Source of the DNA: Verrucomicrobiaceae bacterium
GTDB taxonomy: Bacteria; Verrucomicrobiota; Verrucomicrobiia; Verrucomicrobiales; Verrucomicrobiaceae
Length of the DNA stretch: 64,000 bases
Assembly: GCA_947466075.1 (NCBI GenBank)
Contig: CANIBP010000002.1
Coordinates: 62,001-126,000 of the forward strand
Direction: 5' to 3'
The position numbers and the translations under genes were made by a program. Positions 33,616-42,406 of the stretch are shown piece by piece (position 1 is the stretch's first letter; every line of letters starts with the position of its first letter). Under the pieces are notes generated by a model. The model saw only the letters and a list, made by a program, of their open reading frames with translations. It ran no database searches and was not told where the DNA came from.

Positions 33616-35694
33616 ATGCTGAGCCGACGCTTTCTCCCCATTTCCATCACCGCCTTGCTACTACCAGGCTTCATTCAGGCACAGGCCCCAGTGAAAACTG
33701 AGGAACTGCCAACGGAACTGGGTGAAATCATCATTGAGGGCAAGGCAGAGAGCCTCATCGGCATCGCCACCTCCGCCTCGAAGGGACAGACCAGTGCGAA
33801 GGAATTGCTGGCGCGACCATTTTCGCGACGCGGAGAGCTGCTGGAGAGCATCCCCGGCTTCATCGCCACGCAGCACAGCGGTGATGGCAAGGCGAACCAG
33901 TATTTCCTGCGCGGCACGAACCTCGATCACGGCACAGATTTCTTGATGTACGTCGATGGCATGCCCATCAACCTGCGCAATCATGCCCATGGTCAGGGCT
34001 ACGCGGACACGAATTTCATCATCCCGGAACTCATCGGCGAGCTAGAGTATTGGAAGGGCAATTACTTCGCCCAGCATGGTGATTTAAGCTCCACGGGGGC
34101 CGCACGCTTCAAGCTGCTGGATGCGCTGCCGCAGGGTATTCTTTCCACCACCTGGGGCGAGTATGAGTACTCGCGCACGCTCATTGCAGACACGATCCAA
34201 GCCGGTGCTGGTCAGCTCACCGCGGCCTTGGAGCATCAGTACTACAACGGCCCCTGGACCGTGAACTCGGATGCCACGCGTCTGAATGGCACGGTGCGCT
34301 GGCACTGGGAAGACGCCACGGACAAGATCAATCTCACGTTCATGGGCTATCACGGCAAATGGACCTCCACGGATCAGGTACCGCAGCGTGCGGTGGGCAG
34401 TCTCATCGGTCGCTATGGCTCGCTCGATCCCACTGATGGCGGCAACAGCCAGCGTTACAGCCTCGCTTTCGACTGGGTGCGCAATGAAGGCCGCACCACC
34501 ACGCGTGCCAACGCCTACGCGGGCTTTTACGACCTCGATCTGTTCTCCAACTTCACCTACTTCCTCGACAGCATCGCCCGCGGTGACACGCTGGGCGACC
34601 AGTTCGAGCAGCGCGACCACCGCTGGTTCCTCGGCGGCGAACTGGCGCGTGACTGGCACTTCGATGCACTGGGCCAGGAGCAGCGCTTCACGCTGGGTAT
34701 GCAGTTGCGCACTGACATCATCACCGGTCTTGGCCTGTACAACACCTCGAAGCGTGAACGCTGGAACACGGTGCGGCAGGATGACATCACCCAATCCACC
34801 TATGGCCTGTACGCCGAGGCGGAACTCAAGCCTGTGCGCTGGCTGCGCATCATACCCGGCCTGCGCGGTGATCTGTTTCAGTTCAACGTGCAGAACAGCA
34901 CGCTGCCGGAGAATGCCGGCTCACTGACCAAAGGCATCGTCAGTCCGAAGCTCAGCATGGTCTTCGGCCCATGGGCCAAAACCGAATTCTATCTCAATGG
35001 CGGCATGGGTTTTCACAGTAACGATGCCCGTGGCGTGAACATCGTCACCGATCCCGCCACCGGCGGCCCAGCTGATCGCGTTGATCCGCTCGTGCGCACT
35101 TTCGGAGCCGAGTTTGGCATCCGCAATGAATCGATCCCCAAGCTGGTAAACACGCTCTCGTTCTGGCTGCTGCGCAGCAACTCGGAGCTGATCTACGTTG
35201 GCGATGCTGGCACCACTGAGCCGGGTCCAGCCTCGGTGCGCCGGGGCATCGAACTCTCCAGCTACTGGCGACCCGAGGAATGGGTCATGGTTGATCTGGA
35301 AGCGACGCTCACGGATGCGCGCCTTCGTGGTGACACGCCGCCGAACCAGAAAATCCCCAACTCTATTCCATGCACACTCAACGGCGGCATCACCCTCGGT
35401 GGTGCGCAGGGATTCTTCGGTTCGCTGCGAGGTCGCTACTTTGGTGCACGTCCGTTGGATACATCGCTCGATGTCAAAGCCCGCGAATCCTTCCAGGTGA
35501 ACGCCCGCGTCGGTTACCGGCGCAAGAACTGGGAGGTTGCCGTGGACTGCCTCAACCTCATCAACCGCAGCGACAACGACATCGCTTACCTCTACGATTC
35601 CCAGCTTCCAGGTGAAGCCGCCCCTGTCTCCGACGTGCATGTGCATCCCATCGAGCCGCGCATGTTCCGTGTGTCGATGACGTGGAGGTTTTGA
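33616..35694 (+). CDS. TonB-dependent outer-membrane receptor
   Basis: 692 residues with a signal peptide (ITALLLPGFIQAQ). The TonB box-like region is GEIIIEGKAE; the plug domain has LLESIPGFIATQHSGDGKAN, FLRGTNLDHGTDFLMYVDGM and a distinctive His-rich NLRNHAHGQGYADTNFIIPE. The 22-stranded barrel ends with the expected aromatic residue (VSMTWRF). TonB receptors import large or scarce ligands such as metal chelates and cobalamin. It follows the ECF sigma gene by 87 bp, and the His-rich plug segment fits a metal-related ligand (inference). Nickel, cobalt or copper complexes are candidates; siderophores or sugars are not excluded. Confidence 0.88.
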   Translation: MLSRRFLPISITALLLPGFIQAQAPVKTEELPTELGEIIIEGKAESLIGIATSASKGQTSAKELLARPFSRRGELLESIPGFIATQHSGDGKANQYFLRGTNLDHGTDFLMYVDGMPINLRNHAHGQGYADTNFIIPELIGELEYWKGNYFAQHGDLSSTGAARFKLLDALPQGILSTTWGEYEYSRTLIADTIQAGAGQLTAALEHQYYNGPWTVNSDATRLNGTVRWHWEDATDKINLTFMGYHGKWTSTDQVPQRAVGSLIGRYGSLDPTDGGNSQRYSLAFDWVRNEGRTTTRANAYAGFYDLDLFSNFTYFLDSIARGDTLGDQFEQRDHRWFLGGELARDWHFDALGQEQRFTLGMQLRTDIITGLGLYNTSKRERWNTVRQDDITQSTYGLYAEAELKPVRWLRIIPGLRGDLFQFNVQNSTLPENAGSLTKGIVSPKLSMVFGPWAKTEFYLNGGMGFHSNDARGVNIVTDPATGGPADRVDPLVRTFGAEFGIRNESIPKLVNTLSFWLLRSNSELIYVGDAGTTEPGPASVRRGIELSSYWRPEEWVMVDLEATLTDARLRGDTPPNQKIPNSIPCTLNGGITLGGAQGFFGSLRGRYFGARPLDTSLDVKARESFQVNARVGYRRKNWEVAVDCLNLINRSDNDIAYLYDSQLPGEAAPVSDVHVHPIEPRMFRVSMTWRF

Positions 35695-35727
35695 ACGCCC
35701 CTCGTTCCCGACGATGAAGTAGCGTGG

Positions 35728-35756
35728 TTGACACCAAGCATTGCGCTTCTCATACT
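35728..35756 (+). promoter_or_regulatory. Sigma-70-type promoter, possibly leaderless
   Basis: TTGACA (35728-35733), a 17-base spacer, and CATACT (35751-35756). The -35 is a consensus match and the -10 differs by one or two bases. The ATG of the next gene is at 35765, so transcription would begin at about the start codon, giving a leaderless or nearly leaderless mRNA. Predicted by eye only. Confidence 0.45.
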
Positions 35757-35764
35757 CGCCCGCC

Positions 35765-36175
35765 ATGTCCTCTCGCACACCTTCATCTCTTCTCCGGCGC
35801 ATTGCGCGGCTGGGGATTGTTGGTGTGGTGTGTCTCTCGCTCGGCATGCACTGGGCGCTACTGCAAGGCATCGCGTGGACGGGAATGTTGATCTCGTTCG
35901 CGCGTGAAGGCGCGGTGATCGAGGCGGTGGAGAAAACCTTCGACGGGCAGCACGGCTGCCCGCTTTGTGCGAAGGTGAAGGAAGGCCGTGATTCGGATCA
36001 ACAGCAGCCGCAGCAGACGGGGCAGTCTTTGAAAAAGATGGATGCGGTGGTCGTGGTGCTCACGAAGTTTATCGCCCCCGCAGGAGAGAAAATTTCGTTC
36101 GCGATGCTTCGTGAAACGATGGTGCGACGCACCGAGATGCCGGAGACGCCACCGCCACGACGCGGCCTGGCTTAA
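35765..36175 (+). CDS. Small membrane protein with CPLC motif (DUF2946-like context)
   Basis: 136 residues from ATG 35765. One N-terminal membrane segment (IARLGIVGVVCLSLGMHWALLQGIAW) is followed by FDGQHGCPLCAKVKEG, a CxxC pair next to His that could bind metal, and a Gln/Pro-rich tail. It sits between two TonB receptor genes. In Proteobacteria small membrane proteins of the DUF2946 type (CxxC, His) lie beside copper TonB receptors and PepSY proteins; the resemblance here is in context and layout, not proven homology. A metal-chaperone or reductase-helper role is a reasonable hypothesis. Confidence 0.6.
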   Translation: MSSRTPSSLLRRIARLGIVGVVCLSLGMHWALLQGIAWTGMLISFAREGAVIEAVEKTFDGQHGCPLCAKVKEGRDSDQQQPQQTGQSLKKMDAVVVVLTKFIAPAGEKISFAMLRETMVRRTEMPETPPPRRGLA

Positions 36176-36214
36176 CCTTGTAGATCGGCTGCATTCAAGC
36201 CGGTGATCTGACAC

Positions 36215-36275
36215 GCCGGACCGGAAAGTCCGGCCTCCCCTATGCGCATGCCGCCTTTTTTGCGGCTGCCTTTTT
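36215..36275 (+). repeat. Two hairpins upstream of the second TonB receptor gene
   Basis: GCCGGAC (36215-36221) pairs with GTCCGGC (36228-36234). About 15 bases on, GCCGC (36250-36254) pairs with GCGGC (36262-36266), followed by TGCCTTTTT. The second could act as a weak terminator or attenuator before the receptor gene at 36285; the first looks like a dispersed palindrome. Confidence 0.4.
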
Positions 36276-36284
36276 CCTCACTGC

Positions 36285-38432
36285 ATGAAACCATTCCCTT
36301 TTCTCATTCTATTCTCACTCAGCGGTGCCGTGCTCGCGCAGACCGCCACTCCCACGAAAAAAACGCCGACTCAGCTCCAGGAGATCGTCATCACAGCAGA
36401 TAAAGAATCCCCGTCACTCACGGTTCCGAGCCTCGAGGCCCGGCAGGAACAAATCGCGAAATCAGTTCCCGGTGGCGCAGGGATTGTCGATGCCGAGCAG
36501 TACAAACGCGGACGCTCCGCCACGCTTAAGGACGCGCTGGATTTTGCGCCAGGCGTGTTGATTCAAGAACGCTTCGGTGCTGAGGAGTCTCGCCTTTCCA
36601 TTCGTGGCTCTGGTCTTCAGCGCACGTTCCATGGTCGCGGTATCTGGCTGATGCAGGATGGCATGCCGTTGAATCTGGCGGACGGCGGTTTCGACATGCA
36701 GGCGGTGGAGCCGCTGACCTCACGTTACGTTGAGGTCTTCCGAGGTGCCAACGCGCTGCAATACGGTTCCGCCACGCTCGGTGGTGCGGTTAATTTCATC
36801 TCCAACACGGGTTACACCGCAGATCCGATCCAAGGACGTTTCGAGTTCGGCAGCTTCAACACGCAGCGGGCACAGATCTCCTCCGGCTTCGTGAGCGGCA
36901 ACACGGATGTGTATGCCAGCATCACCGCTTCGCACACGGATGGCTTCCGTGATTGGAGCGAGCAGGAAAGCTTCCGCGTCTTCGCCAACATCGGCACGAA
37001 GCTTAGCCCGAACTTGGAGAATCGCTTCTACATCACCTATGTGGATAGCAAATCGCAGCTTCCAGGCTCTTTGACGAAGGCGGAGATGGAAAGCAATCCG
37101 CAGCGGGCCGCGCCTGGGAATATGATTCCGACTGTAGCTGGAGGTGCAGGCTTTCAGGAGCGCAATTATCGTCTCCTGCGACTGGCGGACAAGCTGACCT
37201 ACAGCGATGGCGGCGACAACACGCTAACGTTGAGCACGTTTTGGTCGTGGAAGGATCTGAATCATCCGATTTTCCAGGTGATCGACCAGCTCAGCAACGA
37301 TCTTGGCTTCGATCTGCGCTACGATGGCAAAGGGCAGCTCTTCGGTTTGCAGAACGAACTCACCGTTGGCACGGGCTTCATGTATGGCGTTGCGCAGGAC
37401 AACCGCTTCTTCAACATCGGCGGCACCCGTGGCGCGAAGGTGGCGGAGTACAAGCTGCAGTCCACCAACCTGAACCTCTACTTTCAGGATCAACTGCATC
37501 TCACGGACCAGCTCTCGCTCATTGCCGGAGCGCAGGTGTCGTATGTGACGCGTGATTTGAATGAAGAGAACCTGTTTGGCGGCGTGAATCCACCGGGACA
37601 GTTCACCGGACTGCCTAATCTCGTGAATAACAGCGACCGCTTTGAAGCCTGGGGCTTCAGCCCGAAACTCGGCCTGCTGTATGAGGCGGACAAGCAGACG
37701 CAGTATTACTTCAATGCCAGCCGCAGCTTCGAGCCACCGAGCTTTGGCGAGCTGGTGCCCTTCGGCGCCAGCGGTCTGCTGCCGTTGAAGCCGCAGACCG
37801 CCACGACGCTCGAAATTGGCACTCGTGGTCAGCGCGGACGTGTCGCTTGGGACTTCAGCTACTACTATGCGTGGGTGGAGCGCGAAATGTTTGCCACCGG
37901 CGTGGCCGGCGGACCGACCACCACGACCAACGCGGGCGCAACGATTCATCAGGGCATCGAGTTTGGCCTCAATGCCGACCTGCTGCGCAATCTGACCACC
38001 GCTTCAGCGGAGCGTTATGATCGTGTCGTGCTCCGGCAGAATTTTCTTTGGAACAACTTCCACTTCAACAAGGACGCGGCGTATGGCAACCGCCTGCTGC
38101 CCGGCGTCTCGCCGATCTATTATCGCGCCGACGTGATGTATGAGCATCCCTGCGGCTTTTACGTCGGACCAACCGTCGAGTGGTCACCGGTCAAGTATGC
38201 CGCCGACTTCGCCCGCACCACGTTCGCTGATCCGTATGCGCTGCTCGGTCTGAAAATCGGCTATCGCACAAAAAAGGGCGTCTCCTTCTATGTCGAGGCT
38301 CGCAACCTCACCGACGAAACTTATTCACCCACGACCAGCGTGGTGAAAAATGCCACCGTCGCCGGCAGCACGAATGTTTTCCTTCCTGGCAATGGCCGCA
38401 GCTTCTATGGCGGCATTGAGTTCAGGTGGTGA
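36285..38432 (+). CDS. TonB-dependent outer-membrane receptor (ferric citrate/siderophore-like)
   Basis: 715 residues with signal peptide (FLILFSLSGAVLAQ). The TonB-box region is LQEIVITADKE; the plug has DALDFAPGVLIQERFGAEES, LSIRGSGLQRTFHGRGIWLM and VEVFRGANALQYGSATLGGA. The barrel ends with an aromatic residue (GGIEFRW). It resembles FecA- and copper-type receptors and is clearly distinct from the receptor at 33616, not a recent duplicate. With the PepSY-protein gene 64 bp downstream, the arrangement fits a metal-chelate uptake unit with a periplasmic reduction or release step. The actual ligand cannot be read from sequence. Confidence 0.88.
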   Translation: MKPFPFLILFSLSGAVLAQTATPTKKTPTQLQEIVITADKESPSLTVPSLEARQEQIAKSVPGGAGIVDAEQYKRGRSATLKDALDFAPGVLIQERFGAEESRLSIRGSGLQRTFHGRGIWLMQDGMPLNLADGGFDMQAVEPLTSRYVEVFRGANALQYGSATLGGAVNFISNTGYTADPIQGRFEFGSFNTQRAQISSGFVSGNTDVYASITASHTDGFRDWSEQESFRVFANIGTKLSPNLENRFYITYVDSKSQLPGSLTKAEMESNPQRAAPGNMIPTVAGGAGFQERNYRLLRLADKLTYSDGGDNTLTLSTFWSWKDLNHPIFQVIDQLSNDLGFDLRYDGKGQLFGLQNELTVGTGFMYGVAQDNRFFNIGGTRGAKVAEYKLQSTNLNLYFQDQLHLTDQLSLIAGAQVSYVTRDLNEENLFGGVNPPGQFTGLPNLVNNSDRFEAWGFSPKLGLLYEADKQTQYYFNASRSFEPPSFGELVPFGASGLLPLKPQTATTLEIGTRGQRGRVAWDFSYYYAWVEREMFATGVAGGPTTTTNAGATIHQGIEFGLNADLLRNLTTASAERYDRVVLRQNFLWNNFHFNKDAAYGNRLLPGVSPIYYRADVMYEHPCGFYVGPTVEWSPVKYAADFARTTFADPYALLGLKIGYRTKKGVSFYVEARNLTDETYSPTTSVVKNATVAGSTNVFLPGNGRSFYGGIEFRW

Positions 38433-38496
38433 CCTCGCGCTCCGTCACCAATTGCGAAACCCAGCTGCTTTACCTTCTTTTCAAATCGATTTTCCC

Positions 38497-39201
38497 ATGA
38501 ACTCCCGTCTCATCCGCAAACTCCACCGCTGGCTCGGCCTGCTCTTCAGTCTCTCCGTGCTCATCGCTTCCGGCAGCGGTGTCATTCACAATATGATGAC
38601 GCGCACGCAGGCACCGCCGCCCTCCGCACGGCCTTCTGGCGGCGGTATGGATGTGAATGCGATCAAACTTAGCGTCGCGGAGGCGGTGTCGAAGCTGCCC
38701 GAAGACAAACCCGAGGTGCAGGCGGTGAACCTGCGCGGCATTGGCGGCCAGCCGTGGTATCAGATTTACACCAAGACTTCGCGTGGGCCGCAATACGTGA
38801 GCGCGGTCGATGGCAAGGTCGATCCTGCGATGGATGAAGCCTACGCCGCCGAGATCGCGAAAAACTTCCTCGCCGGAGCCGCAGTGAAGAAGACGGACTT
38901 CCTCACCGCCTTCAACACCGAGTACATCAACATCTTCCGCATCCTGCCGGTGTATCGCTTTGATGCGAGCGATGCGCTTGAGACGCGCGTCTATGTCTCG
39001 ACCACGACGGGCAGCGTCACGCGTCATACCGACAAGCAGCGGCAGTTTGAAGCCACGATCTTCACGAACTTCCACAAGCTCGGCTTCATCCCCAGCAAGG
39101 ACCTGCGCGACCTTGTTCTGACGGTGCTCACGTTTGGCACCTTCCTCGTCGCCTGCCTCGGCATCGCGCTATTCTTTGCCACCCAGCCAAAGAAACGATG
39201 A
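38497..39201 (+). CDS. PepSY domain-containing membrane protein
   Basis: 234 residues from ATG 38497. A first membrane helix (LHRWLGLLFSLSVLIASGSG) has the LHRWLG start common to PepSY_TM proteins, and a second lies at the C-terminus (LVLTVLTFGTFLVACLGIAL). Between them is a periplasmic PepSY-like region containing FRILPVYRFDASDALETRVYV and STTTGSVTRHTDKQ. Such proteins often accompany TonB receptors for iron or copper and may act in reductive metal release. The gene's TGA overlaps a possible ATG at 39198 of the following frame, although the next gene probably starts at 39234. Confidence 0.78.
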   Translation: MNSRLIRKLHRWLGLLFSLSVLIASGSGVIHNMMTRTQAPPPSARPSGGGMDVNAIKLSVAEAVSKLPEDKPEVQAVNLRGIGGQPWYQIYTKTSRGPQYVSAVDGKVDPAMDEAYAAEIAKNFLAGAAVKKTDFLTAFNTEYINIFRILPVYRFDASDALETRVYVSTTTGSVTRHTDKQRQFEATIFTNFHKLGFIPSKDLRDLVLTVLTFGTFLVACLGIALFFATQPKKR

Positions 39202-39233
39202 AACTCGGCGGCGATTGCGTACGATTGAGCCTT

Positions 39234-40223
39234 ATGATCCGCTGCCTCACCCTTCTTGCCATTCTCGCCGCCACCACATTGCATGCGCAGGTCGCGGAAC
39301 TCGTCTCCGTGGAAAAAATCTGGTACAAGGCCCCGCACAACGGTTTCACCGACCTCACACGCTTTCAAAACCTGTTCTATTGCTGCTTCCGCGAGGCAGC
39401 CGCTGGCGACAAAGGCGAAGGCATCATCCGCATCCTGATTTCGGCCAGTGGTAAAAACTGGATCGACCACGTCACGATCAGTGAAAGCGGCATGGACCTG
39501 CGTGATCCCAAACTCATTCTCACACCGGATGGCAAACGCCTGTACCTGCTCTGCGGCGGCCAGTCAGCGCAGGGCCGCCAGCCGCGCTATGCCACCACCA
39601 TGGACGGCAAGGTCTGGACGCCCATGCAGAAGCTGTTGGCCAAAGGCGACTGGCTCTGGCGTGTCTCGATCAATCCGGCGGACAAACGCTTCTACGGCGT
39701 CAGCTACAACATCCACCCGAACTCCGGTGGTCCCGCGCCGGAGAAGGAGTGGTCCCTGAAAACCTATGCCAGTGAAGACGGCTCCGTGTGGCAGCTCTCC
39801 TCGATCATGAACGTGCCGGGCCAAGCGGGCGAAACGACGCTGCGTTTCCTCAAAGACGGCAGCGCACTGGCCTTGGTAAGCCGTCAGGGCGGCGATCGCA
39901 AAGGCGTCATCGGCATGGCGAAAGCGCCGTATCGTGACTGGACCTGGGCGGCGACCGGTTTGCCGCTCGGCGGCCCGAATTTCATCGAACTGCCCGATGG
40001 CAAACTCATCGCTGCCTCACGTGGCCTGGGTGCCACCCCCGGCCCGCACATGGTGATCTATGCGATGACGGCCACCAGCCTGAAATCCATTCTCGAACTG
40101 CCCAGCGGAGGCGATTGCAGCTATCCCGGCCTCTACTGGCACGATGACCTGCTGCATGTGACCTATTATTCCAGTCACGAAGGCAAAGCCGCGATCTATT
40201 ACGCGCGGGTGCGGATCAAGTAG
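39234..40223 (+). CDS. Exported sialidase-like (BNR/Asp-box) beta-propeller protein
   Basis: 329 residues from ATG 39234, which gives a good signal peptide (MIRCLTLLAILAATTLHAQ). ATG 39198 overlaps the preceding gene by 4 bp but would add 12 polar residues before the signal. Repeats such as RDPKLILTPDGKRLYLLCGG, the RYATTMDGKVWTP turn and YASEDGSVWQLS resemble BNR/Asp-box propeller blades of exo-alpha-sialidase-like proteins. The catalytic Arg triad and Tyr of real sialidases cannot be confirmed. It may bind or cleave an outer glycan; its place at the end of the metal locus may be accidental. Confidence 0.65.
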   Translation: MIRCLTLLAILAATTLHAQVAELVSVEKIWYKAPHNGFTDLTRFQNLFYCCFREAAAGDKGEGIIRILISASGKNWIDHVTISESGMDLRDPKLILTPDGKRLYLLCGGQSAQGRQPRYATTMDGKVWTPMQKLLAKGDWLWRVSINPADKRFYGVSYNIHPNSGGPAPEKEWSLKTYASEDGSVWQLSSIMNVPGQAGETTLRFLKDGSALALVSRQGGDRKGVIGMAKAPYRDWTWAATGLPLGGPNFIELPDGKLIAASRGLGATPGPHMVIYAMTATSLKSILELPSGGDCSYPGLYWHDDLLHVTYYSSHEGKAAIYYARVRIK

Positions 40224-40371
40224 CATCGGCCTGATGCCTCCTAACGTTTGCGTCATGGCGGGCCGATCCGGGATCGCGACCTCGATTGGAGGATAAGGAT
40301 TCGAATCAGGGAAGTCTATCAACTCGCAACGGGGTCTGGCTCGTCCATCGCCGACTTGTTCGACGCGTATG

Positions 40372-41013
40372 TCAGACAGCTCCCGAATAAATAAGAAGGT
40401 TGTACAGTGTGTGGGAAATAATCGGAGCCCAAAGCGAGCGCCTCCGAACATACCAGATGGCGAATGGCATGCCGAAGAGCGCCATCGCGACGACCTTCCC
40501 AAGTCCCTCACCCCAATGAATTCCGCCGAAAATCAGACATGAAATTGCCACGGCCAGAGCTGGTGGAAGTGAAGCTCGTTGAAGTTCAGAGATCACAACG
40601 CCACGATAGACTATCTCCTCGAGGATTCCTGCTGACAAAGCTGCGTAGATGATGAGAATAAATCGCAAAGGTTGTCGATCAGGAAAGTCATACCCCACAA
40701 AAAGTCTTCCTCTAAAGACCGATTCCAGCGTGGGAATTAGGAAGAAGGAAAAGATCGGAAGTAGGATGGCACAGAGACCCACTCCAACCAGAAAATCGAT
40801 AAGTTTTGGAAAAACGTTCAATCCGATCACTGATGCTTCGAGTCTTCCGCTTTTGGTGAGGAGAAAAAGAGTGGCCGAGGGAATCAGCAGAAAGAAAACT
40901 ACATCGAGGCTCCACAAGATTCCGAGCCGATCATTGCCCAAAGAAATCAGATAGAGGTCCTTTAAGTAAAGCGGCCAAACAAGTAAGCCTATGATCCGAG
41001 CACACCTTTTCAC
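40372..41013 (-). CDS. CPBP-family intramembrane metalloprotease (Abi/CAAX-like)
   Basis: 213 residues from GTG 41013. The multi-helix protein carries the CPBP motifs: EE-x3-R in ILEEIVYRGVVISEL, the second His motif FGGIHWGEGLG, and HTLYN in ISHTLYNLLIY. Family members cleave prenylated proteins or bacteriocin-related peptides, and some act in self-immunity. The gene has lower GC than its neighbours and stands alone between convergent and same-strand genes with gaps of 148 and 65 bp, so horizontal acquisition is plausible. The substrate is unknown. Confidence 0.85.
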   Translation of the reverse strand: MKRCARIIGLLVWPLYLKDLYLISLGNDRLGILWSLDVVFFLLIPSATLFLLTKSGRLEASVIGLNVFPKLIDFLVGVGLCAILLPIFSFFLIPTLESVFRGRLFVGYDFPDRQPLRFILIIYAALSAGILEEIVYRGVVISELQRASLPPALAVAISCLIFGGIHWGEGLGKVVAMALFGMPFAIWYVRRRSLWAPIISHTLYNLLIYSGAV

Positions 41014-41078
41014 TGGCTCACTATTTTCGTCGAACGTTGTTTATCCACACTTAATGTCTGTCGTACCGCAAAACGATT

Positions 41079-41648
41079 CTACACCAAGTCGGCACGCGTG
41101 AACGCGGCGACCACTGGATAGCCTGCGCTTTCGATGGTTTCGCGTCCGCCTTCGCTGCGATCCACGAGGATGAGAGCGAAGGCGACCTTGCCGCCTTCTT
41201 CCTGGATCGCTTCAATCGCCTTCAAGGTCGAGCCGCCGGTGGTGATCACGTCATCGACAACGACGATGGGTTCATCCGGTTTGAAATTGCCCTCGATGCG
41301 TTTGCCGCGGCCATGGCCTTTGGCCTCCTTGCGCACGACAAAGGCCTGCACGGGATTCGCATCGCCCGCCATGCTGGAACTCATCGCCACGGCGAGTGTG
41401 ATCGGGTCTGCGCCCATCGTCAGACCGCCGAGCGAACCGATGCTGAGGCCGCGTTTCGCTTCTTCTTGGCGCAGCAGGTCATGCAGCACGCGACCCACGA
41501 GCACGGCTCCTCGCGAATCAAGCGTGGTGACGCGGCAATCGACATAGAGATCGCTCTCCTTGCCTGAGGCGAGGGTGAATTTGCCCGTCTTGACGGACTT
41601 TGTTTTCAAAATCTGGCGGAGTTCTTCGCGGTCTTGCTGGAGGGACAT
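41079..41648 (-). CDS. pyrE: Orotate phosphoribosyltransferase
   Basis: 189 residues from ATG 41648; the reading frame continues upstream but only as low-complexity sequence. The PRPP-binding loop is PIVVVDDVITTGGST, and the flexible catalytic loop is VVRKEAKGHGRGKRIEG with its conserved Lys and His. KTGKFTLASGKESDLYVDCR is the orotate/PRPP entrance region. The enzyme converts orotate and PRPP to OMP in pyrimidine synthesis. It follows the zinc-ribbon-like protein by 10 bp on the same strand, downstream of lptF/G, so the three may form an operon. Confidence 0.95.
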   Translation of the reverse strand: MSLQQDREELRQILKTKSVKTGKFTLASGKESDLYVDCRVTTLDSRGAVLVGRVLHDLLRQEEAKRGLSIGSLGGLTMGADPITLAVAMSSSMAGDANPVQAFVVRKEAKGHGRGKRIEGNFKPDEPIVVVDDVITTGGSTLKAIEAIQEEGGKVAFALILVDRSEGGRETIESAGYPVVAAFTRADLV

Positions 41649-41658
41649 GGTCTGGATA

Positions 41659-42375
41659 CTAGATGCTGGAGGGTTCGTGGCTGGATTCGGTGGTGGTGAT
41701 CTCCACCTCGATTTCGGCGGTGGCTGCTTCGGTGTTTTCTGGCTCGGCCGCATCTGGCTCTGCGGTTTCGGCTTCTGGGGTGCTTTCCGTTGGTTCAGCA
41801 GCATCCGAGGCCGGAACAACACCATCAACGGTCAGCGTGACGCCCACTGCTTTCGCCGCATCAGCCGCAGGGCCACCGAAGGCGAGCAGCGTGGCGACTT
41901 CATCCTGCATCTGCGCGATTTCGTCGAGCTTCAGCTCGGGATCGCGCACGATGAAGATCTCACCGGTCTTCCGGTTTTCGTAGAAGAGCATTTTGTTGCC
42001 ATCGACTTCCTTCTCGGCGGTCTGCACGAGCTGGCGTTTGCGCTCGAGCATGAGGGCGAGGATGTAGCGTGCGTTGTCGGTGCGGGGATCGCCTTCTTCG
42101 ATGAAGCGTTGCAGCAAAGCTTGCGCGCTTTCCTTCGGCGCGATCTCGGGCTTGGCCTCAACGAAGTTTTTTTGATACACGGTCTTCCATGAAGCGACGG
42201 GCTGGCGCTGCTCCAGTTCCTGCGCCCAAGCTTCGTTGCACACATCGCGGCGCACGTAGCCGTTTTCCTGCGGATCAAAGTGGATGGTGGTGTGAAAGCT
42301 CTCGCCGTCCTCGAACGGACGGCCGGTGAGAGCGCATTCATGGGCGCGGCTGCGGATGGACCAGTTTTGCTGCAT
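41659..42375 (-). CDS. Conserved hypothetical protein with N-terminal His/Cys segment and acidic tail
   Basis: 238 residues from ATG 42375 (TTG 42378 is possible). The N-terminus has WSIRSRAHECALTGRPFEDG followed by VRRDVCNEAWAQEL, spaced Cys and His residues that may form a small metal site. The middle part is charged and helical (RYILALMLERKRQLVQTAEKEV). The last ~70 residues are very rich in Glu, Ala, Thr and Pro and should be disordered. I recall similar open frames in Verrucomicrobiota and Planctomycetota but no function. It is flanked by pyrE (10 bp) and lptF/G (31 bp) on the same strand. Confidence 0.7.
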   Translation of the reverse strand: MQQNWSIRSRAHECALTGRPFEDGESFHTTIHFDPQENGYVRRDVCNEAWAQELEQRQPVASWKTVYQKNFVEAKPEIAPKESAQALLQRFIEEGDPRTDNARYILALMLERKRQLVQTAEKEVDGNKMLFYENRKTGEIFIVRDPELKLDEIAQMQDEVATLLAFGGPAADAAKAVGVTLTVDGVVPASDAAEPTESTPEAETAEPDAAEPENTEAATAEIEVEITTTESSHEPSSI

Positions 42376-42406
42376 CAACGAGGTTTAAAGTTTCAGGTGG
42401 GAAGTT

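Noticed and set aside
40224..40371. tRNA-like segment (GGATTCGAATC) after the sialidase-like gene
   Set aside because: No cloverleaf could be formed around it; acceptor and anticodon stems are missing.
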